Assembly: GCA_944384265.1 (NCBI GenBank)
Contig: CALWSR010000015.1
Span: 1-64,000, forward strand
Reading direction: 5' to 3'
From: an uncultured Clostridia bacterium
Lineage (GTDB): Bacteria; Bacillota; Clostridia; Lachnospirales; Anaerotignaceae
Length of the DNA: 64,000 nucleotides
Below are positions 7,199-15,317 of this stretch, one piece after another. The notes under the pieces were generated by a model. The model was not told the DNA's origin. It ran no database searches and saw nothing but the letters and a program-made list of their open reading frames with translations. The translations under genes were made by a program, and so were the position numbers. The stretch's first letter is position 1. Each line of letters opens with the position of its first letter.

Positions 7199-9025
7199 AT
7201 GTGCGGTATTGTAGGTTATGTTGGATTGCATCAGGCGGCCGATGTGCTTTTGCAGGGGCTTTCCAAGCTGGAATACAGAGGGTATGACTCTGCCGGCATT
7301 GCAGTGCATCAAAATGGCATTTTGACAGTAAAAACAAAGGGCAGACTGGCTGATTTGAAAGAAAAAATAGAAAAAACAGACACATGCCTTTTTGGAAAAA
7401 TTGGCATTGGACACACCAGATGGGCCACACATGGAGCGCCAAGCGATGTCAACAGCCATCCTCACAGCAGTGAAAACGGCAGAATTTCTGTGGTACATAA
7501 CGGCATCATTGAAAATTATATGCAGTTAAAGGAAATGCTGGAGCAAAAGGGAAGAAAATTTGTTTCTGAAACGGATACAGAAATTGTGGCACAGCTTTTT
7601 GACGACTGCTACAACGGAGATATGGTAGAAACCATGATAAATGTCATTTCTCAAATAAGAGGGGCATATGCCTTGGGGGTGCTTTGCAGCGAGCATCCTG
7701 ACCAAATTGTGGCTGTAAGAAAGGATAGCCCCTTGCTGGTGGGGCTTTCTGAAAAAGAAAATTATATTGCCTCTGACATTCCTGCACTTTTGGAATATAC
7801 CAGAGATTATTATTTGCTGGAGGACAATGAGATTGTACTGCTAAAGCAAGATGGTGTGACATTGTTTGATTTAAACAAAAATGAAATCAAAAAAGAAGTG
7901 TTTCATGTAACATGGGATGTTTCTGCCGCAGAAAAGGATGGCTATGACTATTTTATGATGAAAGAAATTGTAGAACAGCCGGAGGGACTGCGCAAAACCA
8001 TATTCCCAAGACTCTGTGACAATGGCATACAGCTGGACCACATTTCTTTGACAGAGGAATTTGTAAAAAACATAAACAGAATACACATTGTGGCCTGCGG
8101 CAGTGCTTGGCATGCAGCCATTGTGGGAAAATATGTCATTGAAAAAATATCCAGAATTCCTGTGGAGGTGGATTTGGCCTCAGAATTTCGCTACCGTGAC
8201 CCTATTTTAAACAAAAATGATTTGTGCATCATTGTAAGCCAGTCGGGAGAAACGGCGGATACACTGGCCGCATTGAGAGAGGCTAAAAAACATGGTGTGA
8301 GAGTGCTTTCCATTGTCAATGTGGTAGGAAGCTCCATTGCAAGAGAAAGCGATGATGTGCTTTATACATGGGCAGGTCCGGAAATTGCTGTGGCTACCAC
8401 AAAGGGATACAGCACCCAGCTTTCTGTGATGTATCTGCTGGCAGTATATTTTGGAAAAGCAAAACAGGAGATTTCCCTACAGGAACAAAACCAATACATC
8501 ACAGATTTGAAAAAAGTGCCGGAGGATGTCAAAAGTCTTTTGGAGCTGGAAGAAAGAATCAAAGTGCTGGCAAAGCAATATGCACAGTCAAAGGATGTGT
8601 TTGTCATTGGCAGGGGTATTGACCATGCGGCGGCCATGGAGGCTTCTTTGAAGCTGAAGGAAATTTCTTATATCCATAGTGAAGCCTATGCCGCAGGAGA
8701 ACTGAAGCATGGCACCATATCTCTGATAGAAGACGGTACGCTGGTTGTAGCCATCGCCACACAGCAGACATTATTTGAAAAGCTGGTCAGCAACATAAAG
8801 GAAGTGAAGGCAAGAGGAGCCAATGTGGTTGCCATTACGCCAAGAGGCAATGAGGCTATTGAAAAAGTGGCCGATGAGGTGTTCTATATACCTGAGGGCA
8901 ATGAACTTTTCAGCGCATCCTCCACAGTTGTGCCTATGCAGCTTTTGGCATATTATATTGCAGTGGAAAGAGGCTGTGATGTGGATAAACCAAGAAATTT
9001 GGCAAAATCTGTTACGGTAGAATAA
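7199..9025 (+). CDS. glmS: Glutamine--fructose-6-phosphate aminotransferase (isomerizing)
   Basis: GlmS makes glucosamine-6-phosphate from fructose-6-phosphate and glutamine, the first step to UDP-GlcNAc for peptidoglycan. The 608-residue protein begins MCGIVGYVG, so Cys2 becomes the N-terminal nucleophile of the class II glutaminase domain after Met removal; the RGYDSAG and HTRWATHG motifs follow. Two SIS sugar-isomerase domains cover about 285-600 (SQSGETADTLAAL near 366) and the C terminus DKPRNLAKSVTVE is the conserved tail. CTGGAGG lies nine bases before the ATG. An in-frame start upstream at 7124 would fall inside the ribozyme and is rejected. Control is by the upstream ribozyme. Confidence 0.98.
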   Translation: MCGIVGYVGLHQAADVLLQGLSKLEYRGYDSAGIAVHQNGILTVKTKGRLADLKEKIEKTDTCLFGKIGIGHTRWATHGAPSDVNSHPHSSENGRISVVHNGIIENYMQLKEMLEQKGRKFVSETDTEIVAQLFDDCYNGDMVETMINVISQIRGAYALGVLCSEHPDQIVAVRKDSPLLVGLSEKENYIASDIPALLEYTRDYYLLEDNEIVLLKQDGVTLFDLNKNEIKKEVFHVTWDVSAAEKDGYDYFMMKEIVEQPEGLRKTIFPRLCDNGIQLDHISLTEEFVKNINRIHIVACGSAWHAAIVGKYVIEKISRIPVEVDLASEFRYRDPILNKNDLCIIVSQSGETADTLAALREAKKHGVRVLSIVNVVGSSIARESDDVLYTWAGPEIAVATTKGYSTQLSVMYLLAVYFGKAKQEISLQEQNQYITDLKKVPEDVKSLLELEERIKVLAKQYAQSKDVFVIGRGIDHAAAMEASLKLKEISYIHSEAYAAGELKHGTISLIEDGTLVVAIATQQTLFEKLVSNIKEVKARGANVVAITPRGNEAIEKVADEVFYIPEGNELFSASSTVVPMQLLAYYIAVERGCDVDKPRNLAKSVTVE

Positions 9026-9033
9026 ATGGAAAT

Positions 9034-9067
9034 GGGAGTATCCTAAGGGGGGATGCTCCTTTTTTTG
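9034..9067 (+). terminator. Intrinsic terminator of glmS
   Basis: GGGAGTATCC (9034-9043) pairs with GGATGCTCC (9051-9059, one G-U pair), followed by seven T. Confidence 0.8.
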
Positions 9068-9208
9068 TACAGCAGTGTAAATAGGTGGAATGGATTGTAA
9101 AATAAAAAACAAATTAAAATATGGATTGCATGGCTGCAAAAAGGTAAAGCTGTGTCTGCAAAAGGAATTGGCATTTTGTAATATTTTTTTATGCTTTTAG
9201 AAGAGTGT

Positions 9209-9660
9209 AAAAAGAGAGGATTTCTGCCGGTTTGGCAGAGAGAGCAGGATAACATTGTACTTTTTACCAAAGTAAATTGTATGGAAAATGATACAAAAGT
9301 ATTTCAGATTTTCATTTATTTACAAGAGCCAAGCATGGTTATTGAAAAGACGTCATTTGTAAAAATGTGGGAATGGCAATGTATTCTTTTGGCAGTTGTA
9401 TAAAAAGATGTAAAAAAATAAAGTGCTAAATTGCTGTGGATAGGGGATGAAAAGAGGGATTTCTGCCGGTTTGGCAGAGAGAGCAGGATAATATTGTACT
9501 TTTTACCAAAGTGGGTTGGGGGAAAATGATATAAAAGCATTTCCTATTTTTGTTTGCCTATAAAAACGAAACATGGCGGAAAATTTTATGGAAAAATGTA
9601 TTATTTGTAAAAAATGTATGGATGGGAATATGTCCTTTTGACAATGCATGCAAAGAGATA
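9209..9660. repeat. Two-copy direct repeat with internal hairpin
   Basis: A 60-odd-base block at 9209-9273 recurs at 9450-9512 with only a few changes, and weaker similarity continues for about another 140 bases in each copy, giving a tandem duplication with a period of about 240 bp. Each copy contains the small hairpin CTGCC-GGTTT-GGCAG. The copies differ by indels that change the reading frame, so protein coding is unlikely. No gene is seen between the glmS terminator and the znuB stop at 10081. Confidence 0.6.
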
Positions 9661-9737
9661 GTCCCAGACATGGTGTAATATACAAATATGGCTGATGTCA
9701 AAAATATAGAAATGGAGCCTGTATTTGTTATGCACAA

Positions 9738-9885
9738 GGGGCTGTTGCAAAATAAAAGGACAGCAGCTTGCACAAAGACAGTTTATAAATCATATCAAAC
9801 TGGTTGTTTTTTGAGTGGAATTTGCTCAAAAAGCAACCAGCTTTTGTACACGATTATTTTAGAGAACTATTTTGCAACCGTCCCC
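9738..9885. mobile_element. MITE-like element, copy 1
   Basis: The 148-bp element is bounded by imperfect terminal inverted repeats: the left end reads GGGGCTGTTGCAAAATA and the right end, reverse-complemented, reads GGGGACGGTTGCAAAATA. Its centre holds a hairpin built from GGTTGTTTTTTGAG and CTCAAAAAGCAACC. Related copies lie at 49207-49345 and 59391-59525. It encodes no protein. Small size, terminal inverted repeats and dispersion suggest a miniature element moved by a transposase elsewhere in the genome. Confidence 0.6.
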
Positions 9886-10080
9886 ACCAGGGCAATTTAC
9901 AAATGGTTTTTATCCTTTTTTGAAGCAGTACAAAGTATATTGCACCATAAAAGCTGCAATTGGTTTATGGCAGTCAAAATAGATAAAAAGCCATATGGAA
10001 ATCATATGATATGGTACTGAGAACATAGAAATATGACAAAAAATATTTTAGACACAAAACAGCATATTTATTTCTAAAAA

Positions 10081-10914
10081 TCATTTGTTTATTTTTGCCA
10101 TAAAAAATGTAATAAAAAAGAACAAAGCTGCTACAACCACAATGGAGGCCCCTGCCGAGGTACCCATTTCATAGGACAAAACCAAACCGCTCAAAGCAGA
10201 AATCAGTCCAATGGCTGTTGTCAGCCAGTGATATGCTTTGGCGTTGGTGACAACGTTTCTGGCGGCGGCAGCAGGCAGTATCAAAAGAGAATTGATGGTT
10301 AAAATACCCATAAGCCGAATAGAAACCATTACAGTGATGGCCACCAAAACCACAAACACATTTTCTGTAAAACGGGCATTGACATTTCTGCTGACAGCCA
10401 AGGAAGGATTGACACTGACCAACAGCAGAGAATTGTAAAGCAATGCCCATATAAAATAGGAAAGCAAAAGCACAACAAAAATGAGCAACAAGTCCTTTTG
10501 TGTGACAGTTAAAACATCTCCGATTAAATAGGAAGAAAACTTGGCAAAGCCTCCCTCCTGAGAAAGTATGACAATGCCTATGGCCATTGCTGTGGAGGAA
10601 AAAACGCTTATGATGGTATCAGAAGAGGTGGTGCCATCCTTTACCTTTGTGATGGCAAGGCTTAAAAAAATGCCAAAGGCAATCATGCAAAATAAAGGCT
10701 CCTTTAAGCCCAAAAGCGTGCCAATGCCAATGCCTGTTAAAGCACTGTGTCCCAGTGCATCTGAAAAAAATGCCATATTGTTGTTGACTGTCATGGTACC
10801 CAAAAGTGCAAAAAGAGGCGCCAGCAGCAGCACTGCCAAAAAAGCATTTTTCATAAAATCATACTGCAAAAAAGAAAAGGGTAATAATTCCAGCATTGTA
10901 TTTATCCATTCCAT
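10081..10914 (-). CDS. znuB: Zinc ABC transporter permease, ZnuB-like
   Basis: The 277-residue protein is strongly hydrophobic with about eight membrane segments and carries family landmarks such as MAFFSDALGHSALTG (about 47-61) and LPAAAARNVV (about 211-220). It is the membrane channel subunit of a manganese/zinc-type ABC importer (ABC-3 permease family). Its start overlaps the ATPase gene by 13 bp. With the His-rich binding protein upstream, zinc is the likely substrate; manganese cannot be excluded from the permease sequence alone. Confidence 0.9.
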   Translation of the reverse strand: MEWINTMLELLPFSFLQYDFMKNAFLAVLLLAPLFALLGTMTVNNNMAFFSDALGHSALTGIGIGTLLGLKEPLFCMIAFGIFLSLAITKVKDGTTSSDTIISVFSSTAMAIGIVILSQEGGFAKFSSYLIGDVLTVTQKDLLLIFVVLLLSYFIWALLYNSLLLVSVNPSLAVSRNVNARFTENVFVVLVAITVMVSIRLMGILTINSLLILPAAAARNVVTNAKAYHWLTTAIGLISALSGLVLSYEMGTSAGASIVVVAALFFFITFFMAKINK

Positions 10915-11660
10915 TTTGTATCCTCCCCCGAAAAGTATCCAAATGTTTGCCGAAAGGCTTTTGTGGCAAAGACATCCTTTGCATCTCCCTGTTCTGCAAC
11001 CGTTTTATCCAAAAGCACCACTTTGTCTGCATAACGATGAATCAGTGCCAAATCGTGTGATACAAGTAATATAGCAATATGATAGGTGTTTCTTAAAAAT
11101 GTCACTTTTTTATAAAATAAATCCAACCCTGTGGCGTCCACACCGGATACAGGCTCGTCTAATATGAGCAAATCCGGCATGGGGTCAATGGCCATGGTAA
11201 GCAGTACCCTTTGCAGCTCGCCGCCTGAGAGCAACCCCAGCTTTTTGTCCAAAACATGGTCACAGTCCATTTCGGAGAGCCTTTTTTTCAGCTTTTGTTT
11301 TTCAGCCCTTTGGTAGCCTGCCCAAACAGGGATTTTGCTTTTGGCAGCCATCATAAAATCTGCCACACTCAGGGGCATATTTTTGTCAAAAAGCAGCTGC
11401 TGAGGCACATAGCCTATTGTGGGATGCTTCATTTCATTGCCATCATGCTTTTCGTAATATATTTTTCCACTATGTTTTTTTTCGCCTAATATGGCTTTTA
11501 ATAATGTGGTTTTTCCTGCGCCGTTTCTGCCAATGAGTGCCGTAAGCTGTCCACAGTGAAATTCTAAATTGATATTGTCTAACAATATATCACTGCCGCT
11601 TTTGACACTGACCTGCTTCAGCTCCACACGGCAAAGACCGCAGCTGTTATGAATACCCAT
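10902..11660 (-). CDS. znuC: Zinc ABC transporter ATP-binding protein, ZnuC-like
   Basis: The 252-residue ATPase has Walker A GRNGAGKTT (about 43-51), the signature LLSGGELQRVLL, Walker B LLILDEPVSGVD and the switch His in LLVSHD. It powers metal import through the ZnuB-like permease. The ATG at 11660 follows AGGAGG by ten bases; longer in-frame starts up to 11762 lie inside the binding-protein gene and are rejected. It overlaps the end of znuA by 14 bp and the start of znuB by 13 bp, so all three are coupled. Confidence 0.93.
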   Translation of the reverse strand: MGIHNSCGLCRVELKQVSVKSGSDILLDNINLEFHCGQLTALIGRNGAGKTTLLKAILGEKKHSGKIYYEKHDGNEMKHPTIGYVPQQLLFDKNMPLSVADFMMAAKSKIPVWAGYQRAEKQKLKKRLSEMDCDHVLDKKLGLLSGGELQRVLLTMAIDPMPDLLILDEPVSGVDATGLDLFYKKVTFLRNTYHIAILLVSHDLALIHRYADKVVLLDKTVAEQGDAKDVFATKAFRQTFGYFSGEDTKWNG

Positions 11661-12564
11661 TGTCCAATGCCTCCTGTATTGTTTTTTGATTGTAGTACAA
11701 TGCATTGAGGTAGGCCTCCTTTTCCATCGGCCCTGATGTAATGGGGTCAAGCAGATACACACTGCCTCCTACCTCATTTGCAATCAACTCTGCATAGGCT
11801 CTGCCCGCATCGTCTGCTGTAAAAAAGAGCTTGATTTGCTGCTGCTTGGCATGGTCTATGATTTGAGCCAGCTCCTTTGCAGAGGGGGTTTGATTTTCCT
11901 CTGCCAAAATTTCCCCTTCTACTACAAAGCCGTATTCTTCAGAGATATAGTCAAAGCCTTCATGGAATATGACAGCTTTTTGGGCATTGCCTTTGGAAAG
12001 GGGCTGTGTGCTTTGAAAGGAATGAATATTGCTGCGAAAGGCTTCTAAATTTTTTTGATATTGCTCTGCATGGTCGGGGTCCTTTTGCACAAGGGCATTG
12101 CATATATTTTCTGCCTGTATCATACCATTTTCAGAAGAAAGCCATATATGCCCATTTTCAAATTCATGATGATGTTCCTCTTCAGCATGGTGATGATGCT
12201 GGTGAGAATGCAGCAGTGCTATGCCCTGAGAAGTATCCACCACAGGCAGCTGGGGATATTGCCTTTGCACACCATTTAAAAAGGATTCCATGCCTGCTCC
12301 GTTTATGAGAAACAAATCTGCATTTTCAATGGCTTTTCTATCCTTTGTGGTCAGCTGATAATCATGCAGACAGCCTGTCTGAGGCTGTGCCATATTTTCC
12401 AGCACAACCCCCGGCACGCCCTCTGTGATGTTTTTTGCCAAAATGTAAACAGGATAAAAAGAGGCCACTACCACCAGTGTGTTTTCATATTCTTTTGCAG
12501 AAGAAACGGTGCAGGCTGTCAAAAGAAAGGGAAAACAAATAAAAAGCAGTATGATTTTTTTCAT
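11647..12564 (-). CDS. znuA: Zinc ABC transporter substrate-binding lipoprotein, ZnuA-like
   Basis: The 305-residue protein has a lipoprotein signal (MKKIILLFICFPFLLTAC, Cys18 as the lipidated residue) and the cluster A-I metal-binding fold. A His-rich loop at about 119-134 (HSHQHHHHAEEEHHHE) followed by NGHIW is typical of zinc rather than manganese proteins. Candidate metal ligands are the His in GCLHDYQL, GHIW and FHEGFDY. It delivers zinc to the permease outside the membrane. AGGAGG lies seven bases before the ATG. It is first in a three-gene operon. Confidence 0.93.
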   Translation of the reverse strand: MKKIILLFICFPFLLTACTVSSAKEYENTLVVVASFYPVYILAKNITEGVPGVVLENMAQPQTGCLHDYQLTTKDRKAIENADLFLINGAGMESFLNGVQRQYPQLPVVDTSQGIALLHSHQHHHHAEEEHHHEFENGHIWLSSENGMIQAENICNALVQKDPDHAEQYQKNLEAFRSNIHSFQSTQPLSKGNAQKAVIFHEGFDYISEEYGFVVEGEILAEENQTPSAKELAQIIDHAKQQQIKLFFTADDAGRAYAELIANEVGGSVYLLDPITSGPMEKEAYLNALYYNQKTIQEALDNGYS

Positions 12565-12600
12565 GCTTTTCCTCCTAATCTGTGTTGTATTTTGTTACTT

Positions 12601-12642
12601 AAAAAAGCTGTAAGCTACTGTTTTTTTGACTGACAGCTTGTT
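12601..12642 (-). terminator. Candidate attenuator in the znu leader
   Basis: On the minus strand AAGCTGT (12639-12633) pairs with ACAGCTT (12611-12605) and is followed by a U run at 12606-12601, forming an intrinsic terminator about 40 bp before the znuA start. A terminator inside the leader of its own operon suggests attenuation, but no sensing element is recognisable. Confidence 0.4.
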
Positions 12643-13163
12643 TGCCCGTTTTTTTATTTGAGCATATGCTATGCAGGGGAAGCTTGGAAAAAGGGGATTG
12701 CAAAGCATTGCTGTGTTTTGGGCAAAGCAAGCCTAAAAGCTTTATAAAAGGCTTTATTGATATGCAAAAAAGAAAGCATATCATTGGGGTTGGTTGAAAG
12801 CATTGTTTTGTGAAAAGGAATGTGCAAAAAAATAAAAAGTATTTTTACAATTCCTTTTGTGTGTCTATTTGCTGCTGTATATTCTGTTGTTGCAATGAAG
12901 CACAACTGACAGGGATAAAGCAATTTCAATGCTGTAAAAAAATTGCTTTATCCATAAAAAAGCTTTATTTATGAAAGGCATCCCTCTGTATATCCATGGT
13001 TTTTGAAAAAGGAGCAATCCATATTACCACAGCCTAAATAAATGAAAATGCAAAGCATTTGCATTTATTTTAAACGGTTCTGTTGCTGTTGTCAATCTTA
13101 TGTTTTATGATATGATAGAAGGAAAGAAAATATATTTTTGCAGAACAAAAAGGAGAGAATTTT
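12643..13163. other. Divergent intergenic region between znuA and the glycosylase
   Basis: About 520 bp hold no gene I can support. The one clear structure is the long inverted repeat at 13036-13070. The stretch also includes two A/T-rich segments with weak promoter-like boxes that I cannot rank. Confidence 0.5.
13036..13070. repeat. Near-perfect 16-bp inverted repeat
   Basis: AAATAAATGAAAATGC (13036-13051) and GCATTTGCATTTATTT (13055-13070) are complementary at 15 of 16 positions with a three-base loop. It lies 93 bp before the TTG start of the glycosylase gene and in the divergent region shared with the znu operon. The long AT-rich symmetric sequence fits an operator (for example of a Fur/Zur-type or other dimeric regulator) at least as well as a terminator. 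Confidence 0.5.
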
Positions 13164-13769
13164 TTGAAAAAATTAACAAAGGATTTTTATAAAAGAGATA
13201 CTTTGACAGTGGCAAAGGAGCTGATTGGAAAATATATTGTTCATAGAGTGAAGGGGGAAAATTTGGTTTGCCGTATTACAGAAACAGAGGCCTACACAGG
13301 CATTGAGGACAAAGCCTGCCATGCCTATCAAGACAGGCGCACAAAGCGCACAGAGGCACTTTATATGGAGGGGGGCCATGCCTATGTTTTTTTGATTTAT
13401 GGTATGTATGAATGCATGAATGTGGTCACAGAGGAGGAAAATACACCCTGTGCAGTGCTTTTAAGAGGCTGCCGGCCCATTTCTCCATTGGATGTGCTGG
13501 CACAGCAAAGATATCAAAAAACATATCAACAGCTGACCAATTATCAAAAAAAGAATTTTGCAAACGGTCCGGGAAAGCTGACAAAGGCATTGGCCATCAC
13601 AAGAGAGCAAAATAAAAAAAGCCTGCTGTCTGAGGAATTTTTTTTGTTTGAAAATGACAATGACAGTCCTCCTGTCATTGGAACAGGTCCCCGTATCAAC
13701 ATAGAATATGCACAGGAATACAAACAAAAGCCGTGGCGTTTTTTTGAAATGGAAAAAACAAAGTCATAG
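13164..13769 (+). CDS. 3-methyladenine DNA glycosylase (AAG/MPG family)
   Basis: The 201-residue protein matches the AAG/MPG family: RITETEAY (about 38-45, with the catalytic Glu), HAYQDRRTKR, HAYVFLIYGMYECMNVV, and NGPGKLTKAL (about 134-143). It removes alkylated purines such as 3-methyladenine and hypoxanthine from DNA as the first step of base excision repair. The start is a TTG eight bases after AAGGAGAG; no ATG fits the conserved N terminus KLTKDFY. It is about the usual length (near 200 aa). Confidence 0.95.
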   Translation: MKKLTKDFYKRDTLTVAKELIGKYIVHRVKGENLVCRITETEAYTGIEDKACHAYQDRRTKRTEALYMEGGHAYVFLIYGMYECMNVVTEEENTPCAVLLRGCRPISPLDVLAQQRYQKTYQQLTNYQKKNFANGPGKLTKALAITREQNKKSLLSEEFFLFENDNDSPPVIGTGPRINIEYAQEYKQKPWRFFEMEKTKS

Positions 13770-13885
13770 ACTTTTTGCGGGGGGTTTGATAAAATAATGG
13801 CACAAGACTGCTTTTTAAACAATATTTTGCTGTATGAGGTTTGCTGTGGCAATATCTAAAAAAGGAATTGAAGGAGGAATCGCAT

Positions 13886-14137
13886 ATGCATATGAGTTAT
13901 CAACCAAAGGGAATTTGTGCTGCAAAAATTGATTTTGATGTGGAAGAAGGAAAGGTGTATAATGTAAAATTCAGCAATGGCTGTGACGGAAATCATAAGG
14001 GCTTGGCCAGTCTGGTGGAGGGTATGCCGGCGGAGGAGGTAGCAAAAAGGCTCAAAGGCATCACCTGCGGGCCAAGAGCCTCCAGCTGTCCTGACCAGCT
14101 GGCGCAGGCAGTGGAAAAATATTTGGCACAGCCATAA
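13886..14137 (+). CDS. TSCPD-domain protein (TIGR03905-like)
   Basis: The 83-residue protein contains FSNGCDGNHKGLASLVEGM and ends with the TSCPD-like block GITCGPRASSCPDQLAQAVE, where three Cys could bind a metal. This domain occurs at the C terminus of vitamin B12-dependent ribonucleotide reductases and as free-standing short proteins; the function of the free form is not known. AAGGAGGAAT lies six bases before the ATG at 13886; an ATG two codons later is also possible. The next gene starts three bases after its stop. Confidence 0.88.
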   Translation: MHMSYQPKGICAAKIDFDVEEGKVYNVKFSNGCDGNHKGLASLVEGMPAEEVAKRLKGITCGPRASSCPDQLAQAVEKYLAQP

Positions 14138-14139
14138 AT

Positions 14140-14460
14140 ATGGTGAAGCAATTTATGAAAAATCAAACATTTTATAAAAGGTACAGAATGCTTTTGCTGT
14201 GGCTTTTGTTGATAACAGTGATTTATTGCTGGAAAAAGCCGCAAATGCATTTGGCACTGATAGGTGCCTATGGTATTTTTTTGGTTTTAAACCGATATTA
14301 TGATTATTTGGAAGAAAAGCAGCAGCAAAAGCAGCAGCTGGGCAGAGGGTTTCAGCAGCAGGTATTTCATCATCAGTATATGAAAAAAAAGCGTTCTGTC
14401 ATCAAATTGGAGCTGCTGCTGCTGGGTATGATTTTCATCATAGAATTTTTTTTGAAATAA
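14140..14460 (+). CDS. Uncharacterised 106-aa membrane protein
   Basis: I do not recognise the family. The product has a basic N terminus, two hydrophobic segments (about 18-32 and 38-53), a Gln/Lys-rich charged middle (EEKQQQKQQQ region, about 57-75) and a third hydrophobic segment at the C terminus (about 87-104). It begins three bases after the TSCPD gene stop with no ribosome binding site of its own, so translation is probably coupled to that gene. The internal ATG at 14155 is an alternative start. Confidence 0.6.
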   Translation: MVKQFMKNQTFYKRYRMLLLWLLLITVIYCWKKPQMHLALIGAYGIFLVLNRYYDYLEEKQQQKQQLGRGFQQQVFHHQYMKKKRSVIKLELLLLGMIFIIEFFLK

Positions 14461-14805
14461 TGAGCAAAAGAGCGTTGCAATCCTATTGAAAATGCAATGC
14501 AGTATTTATGTCATTTTGATAGCCAAAAAGAAATTGTTTTTCAAATATATGCTTTGGATAACATTTGTTTGGAAAAATAAAAAGGGCATTTAGACCAGAA
14601 AGCTTTTTGTATATGCTGTGTAAAGGCTTGTGTGAAATGGACATTTGATAAAAAAAGGATATCCTTGTTTCTATGAAATATGCTGCAAAGATTTTTGATA
14701 CACAAGCAACAAAGCCCTTGCTATGAAATTTGTTTTATAAAATAAAAAAGGGTTGAGGCATATTGTCAAAGCAATATGCCTCTTTGTAAAAAAGGGAAAT
14801 GAGGA
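14461..14805. other. Intergenic region with a strong hairpin
   Basis: No gene is seen. An 11-bp perfect stem (GAGGCATATTG at 14755-14765 with CAATATGCCTC at 14772-14782) is followed on the minus strand by a U-rich stretch, so it could end minus-strand transcripts; on the plus strand only TTTG follows. Confidence 0.5.
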
Positions 14806-14821
14806 ATTAGCTTACGCTAAC
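14806..14821. promoter_or_regulatory. RTTAGC-N4-GCTAAC palindrome downstream of the DUF2325 gene
   Basis: ATTAGCTTACGCTAAC matches the palindrome found at 15176-15191 in the promoter region of the same gene. DtxR/MntR-family regulators bind sites of this general TTAG...CTAA form; that assignment is inference. Confidence 0.45.
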
Positions 14822-14828
14822 TAACGAA

Positions 14829-14855
14829 TAAAAAAGAAAGACTGATTCAGTCTGT
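14829..14855 (-). terminator. Intrinsic terminator of the DUF2325 gene
   Basis: The self-complementary AGACTGAATCAGTCT (minus strand, 14853-14839) is followed by a U-rich run at 14838-14829, immediately after the stop codon. Confidence 0.75.
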
Positions 14856-14856
14856 T

Positions 14857-15138
14857 TTAGCTACAATGACACTCTAATATTTTTTTCAAGGCACAGGAGC
14901 TGCTGCTATGAGAACGAGCCACAGCAATGTTATTTTTGTTTGCCTCCTGCAAAGCGCCATGAACCATAGAGTGGGAAACGGTACTTGTAAAAAGCACCAG
15001 CAAATCGGGAGAACCGATTTTTGATTTAAAATTGCTTGGCAGTTGTGTAAATACTTTTGCCTTGCATTTATATTTTTTACAAATTTCTTTGTACTGACAG
15101 ACCATACGGTCATGGCCGCCTATGATAACAACGCTCAT
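14857..15138 (-). CDS. DUF2325-family protein
   Basis: The 93-residue product begins MSVVIIGGHDRM, a Rossmann-like strand-glycine start, and contains two later strands (LLVLFTSTVSHSMV, about 46-59) and Ser/Cys-rich SHSSSSCALKKILE near the end. It fits DUF2325, a small family of unknown function often found near iron or metal genes in Clostridia. AAAGGAG precedes the ATG. It has its own promoter overlapping a palindromic operator, and a terminator, so it is a tightly controlled single-gene unit. Confidence 0.85.
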   Translation of the reverse strand: MSVVIIGGHDRMVCQYKEICKKYKCKAKVFTQLPSNFKSKIGSPDLLVLFTSTVSHSMVHGALQEANKNNIAVARSHSSSSCALKKILECHCS

Positions 15139-15175
15139 AATACCACAAGCTCCTTTCTATGTAAATATCCGAGTG

Positions 15176-15191
15176 GTTAGCTCTTGCTAAC
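15176..15191. promoter_or_regulatory. Palindromic operator of the DUF2325 gene
   Basis: GTTAGCTCTTGCTAAC is a perfect palindrome apart from the 4-base centre. It lies just downstream of the -10 box of the minus-strand promoter, where a bound protein would block transcription. Its form (TTAGC-N4-GCTAA) resembles sites of DtxR/MntR-type metal-dependent repressors; the candidate regulator encoded at 16723 is in this window. Confidence 0.6.
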
Positions 15192-15199
15192 TTTTCTAC

Positions 15200-15228
15200 A
15201 CTATATCATTTCCTACCGGCTTTGTCAA
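15200..15228 (-). promoter_or_regulatory. Promoter of the DUF2325 gene
   Basis: On the minus strand TTGACA (15228-15223) and TATAGT (15205-15200) are separated by 17 bases. This is close to the sigma-A consensus. Confidence 0.75.
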
Positions 15229-15317
15229 TAAAAATTTTAAAATTTTTTGAAAAATAATTTTTTGCAGTATTTTCAGTCCATATGCTGCTATGGATGCAAT
15301 TTATGGACAGTGGCAAA

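Noticed and set aside
9191..9403. 70-codon frame in the duplicated block after glmS
   Set aside because: The second copy of the block has indels that destroy the frame, so coding is not conserved even within the window.
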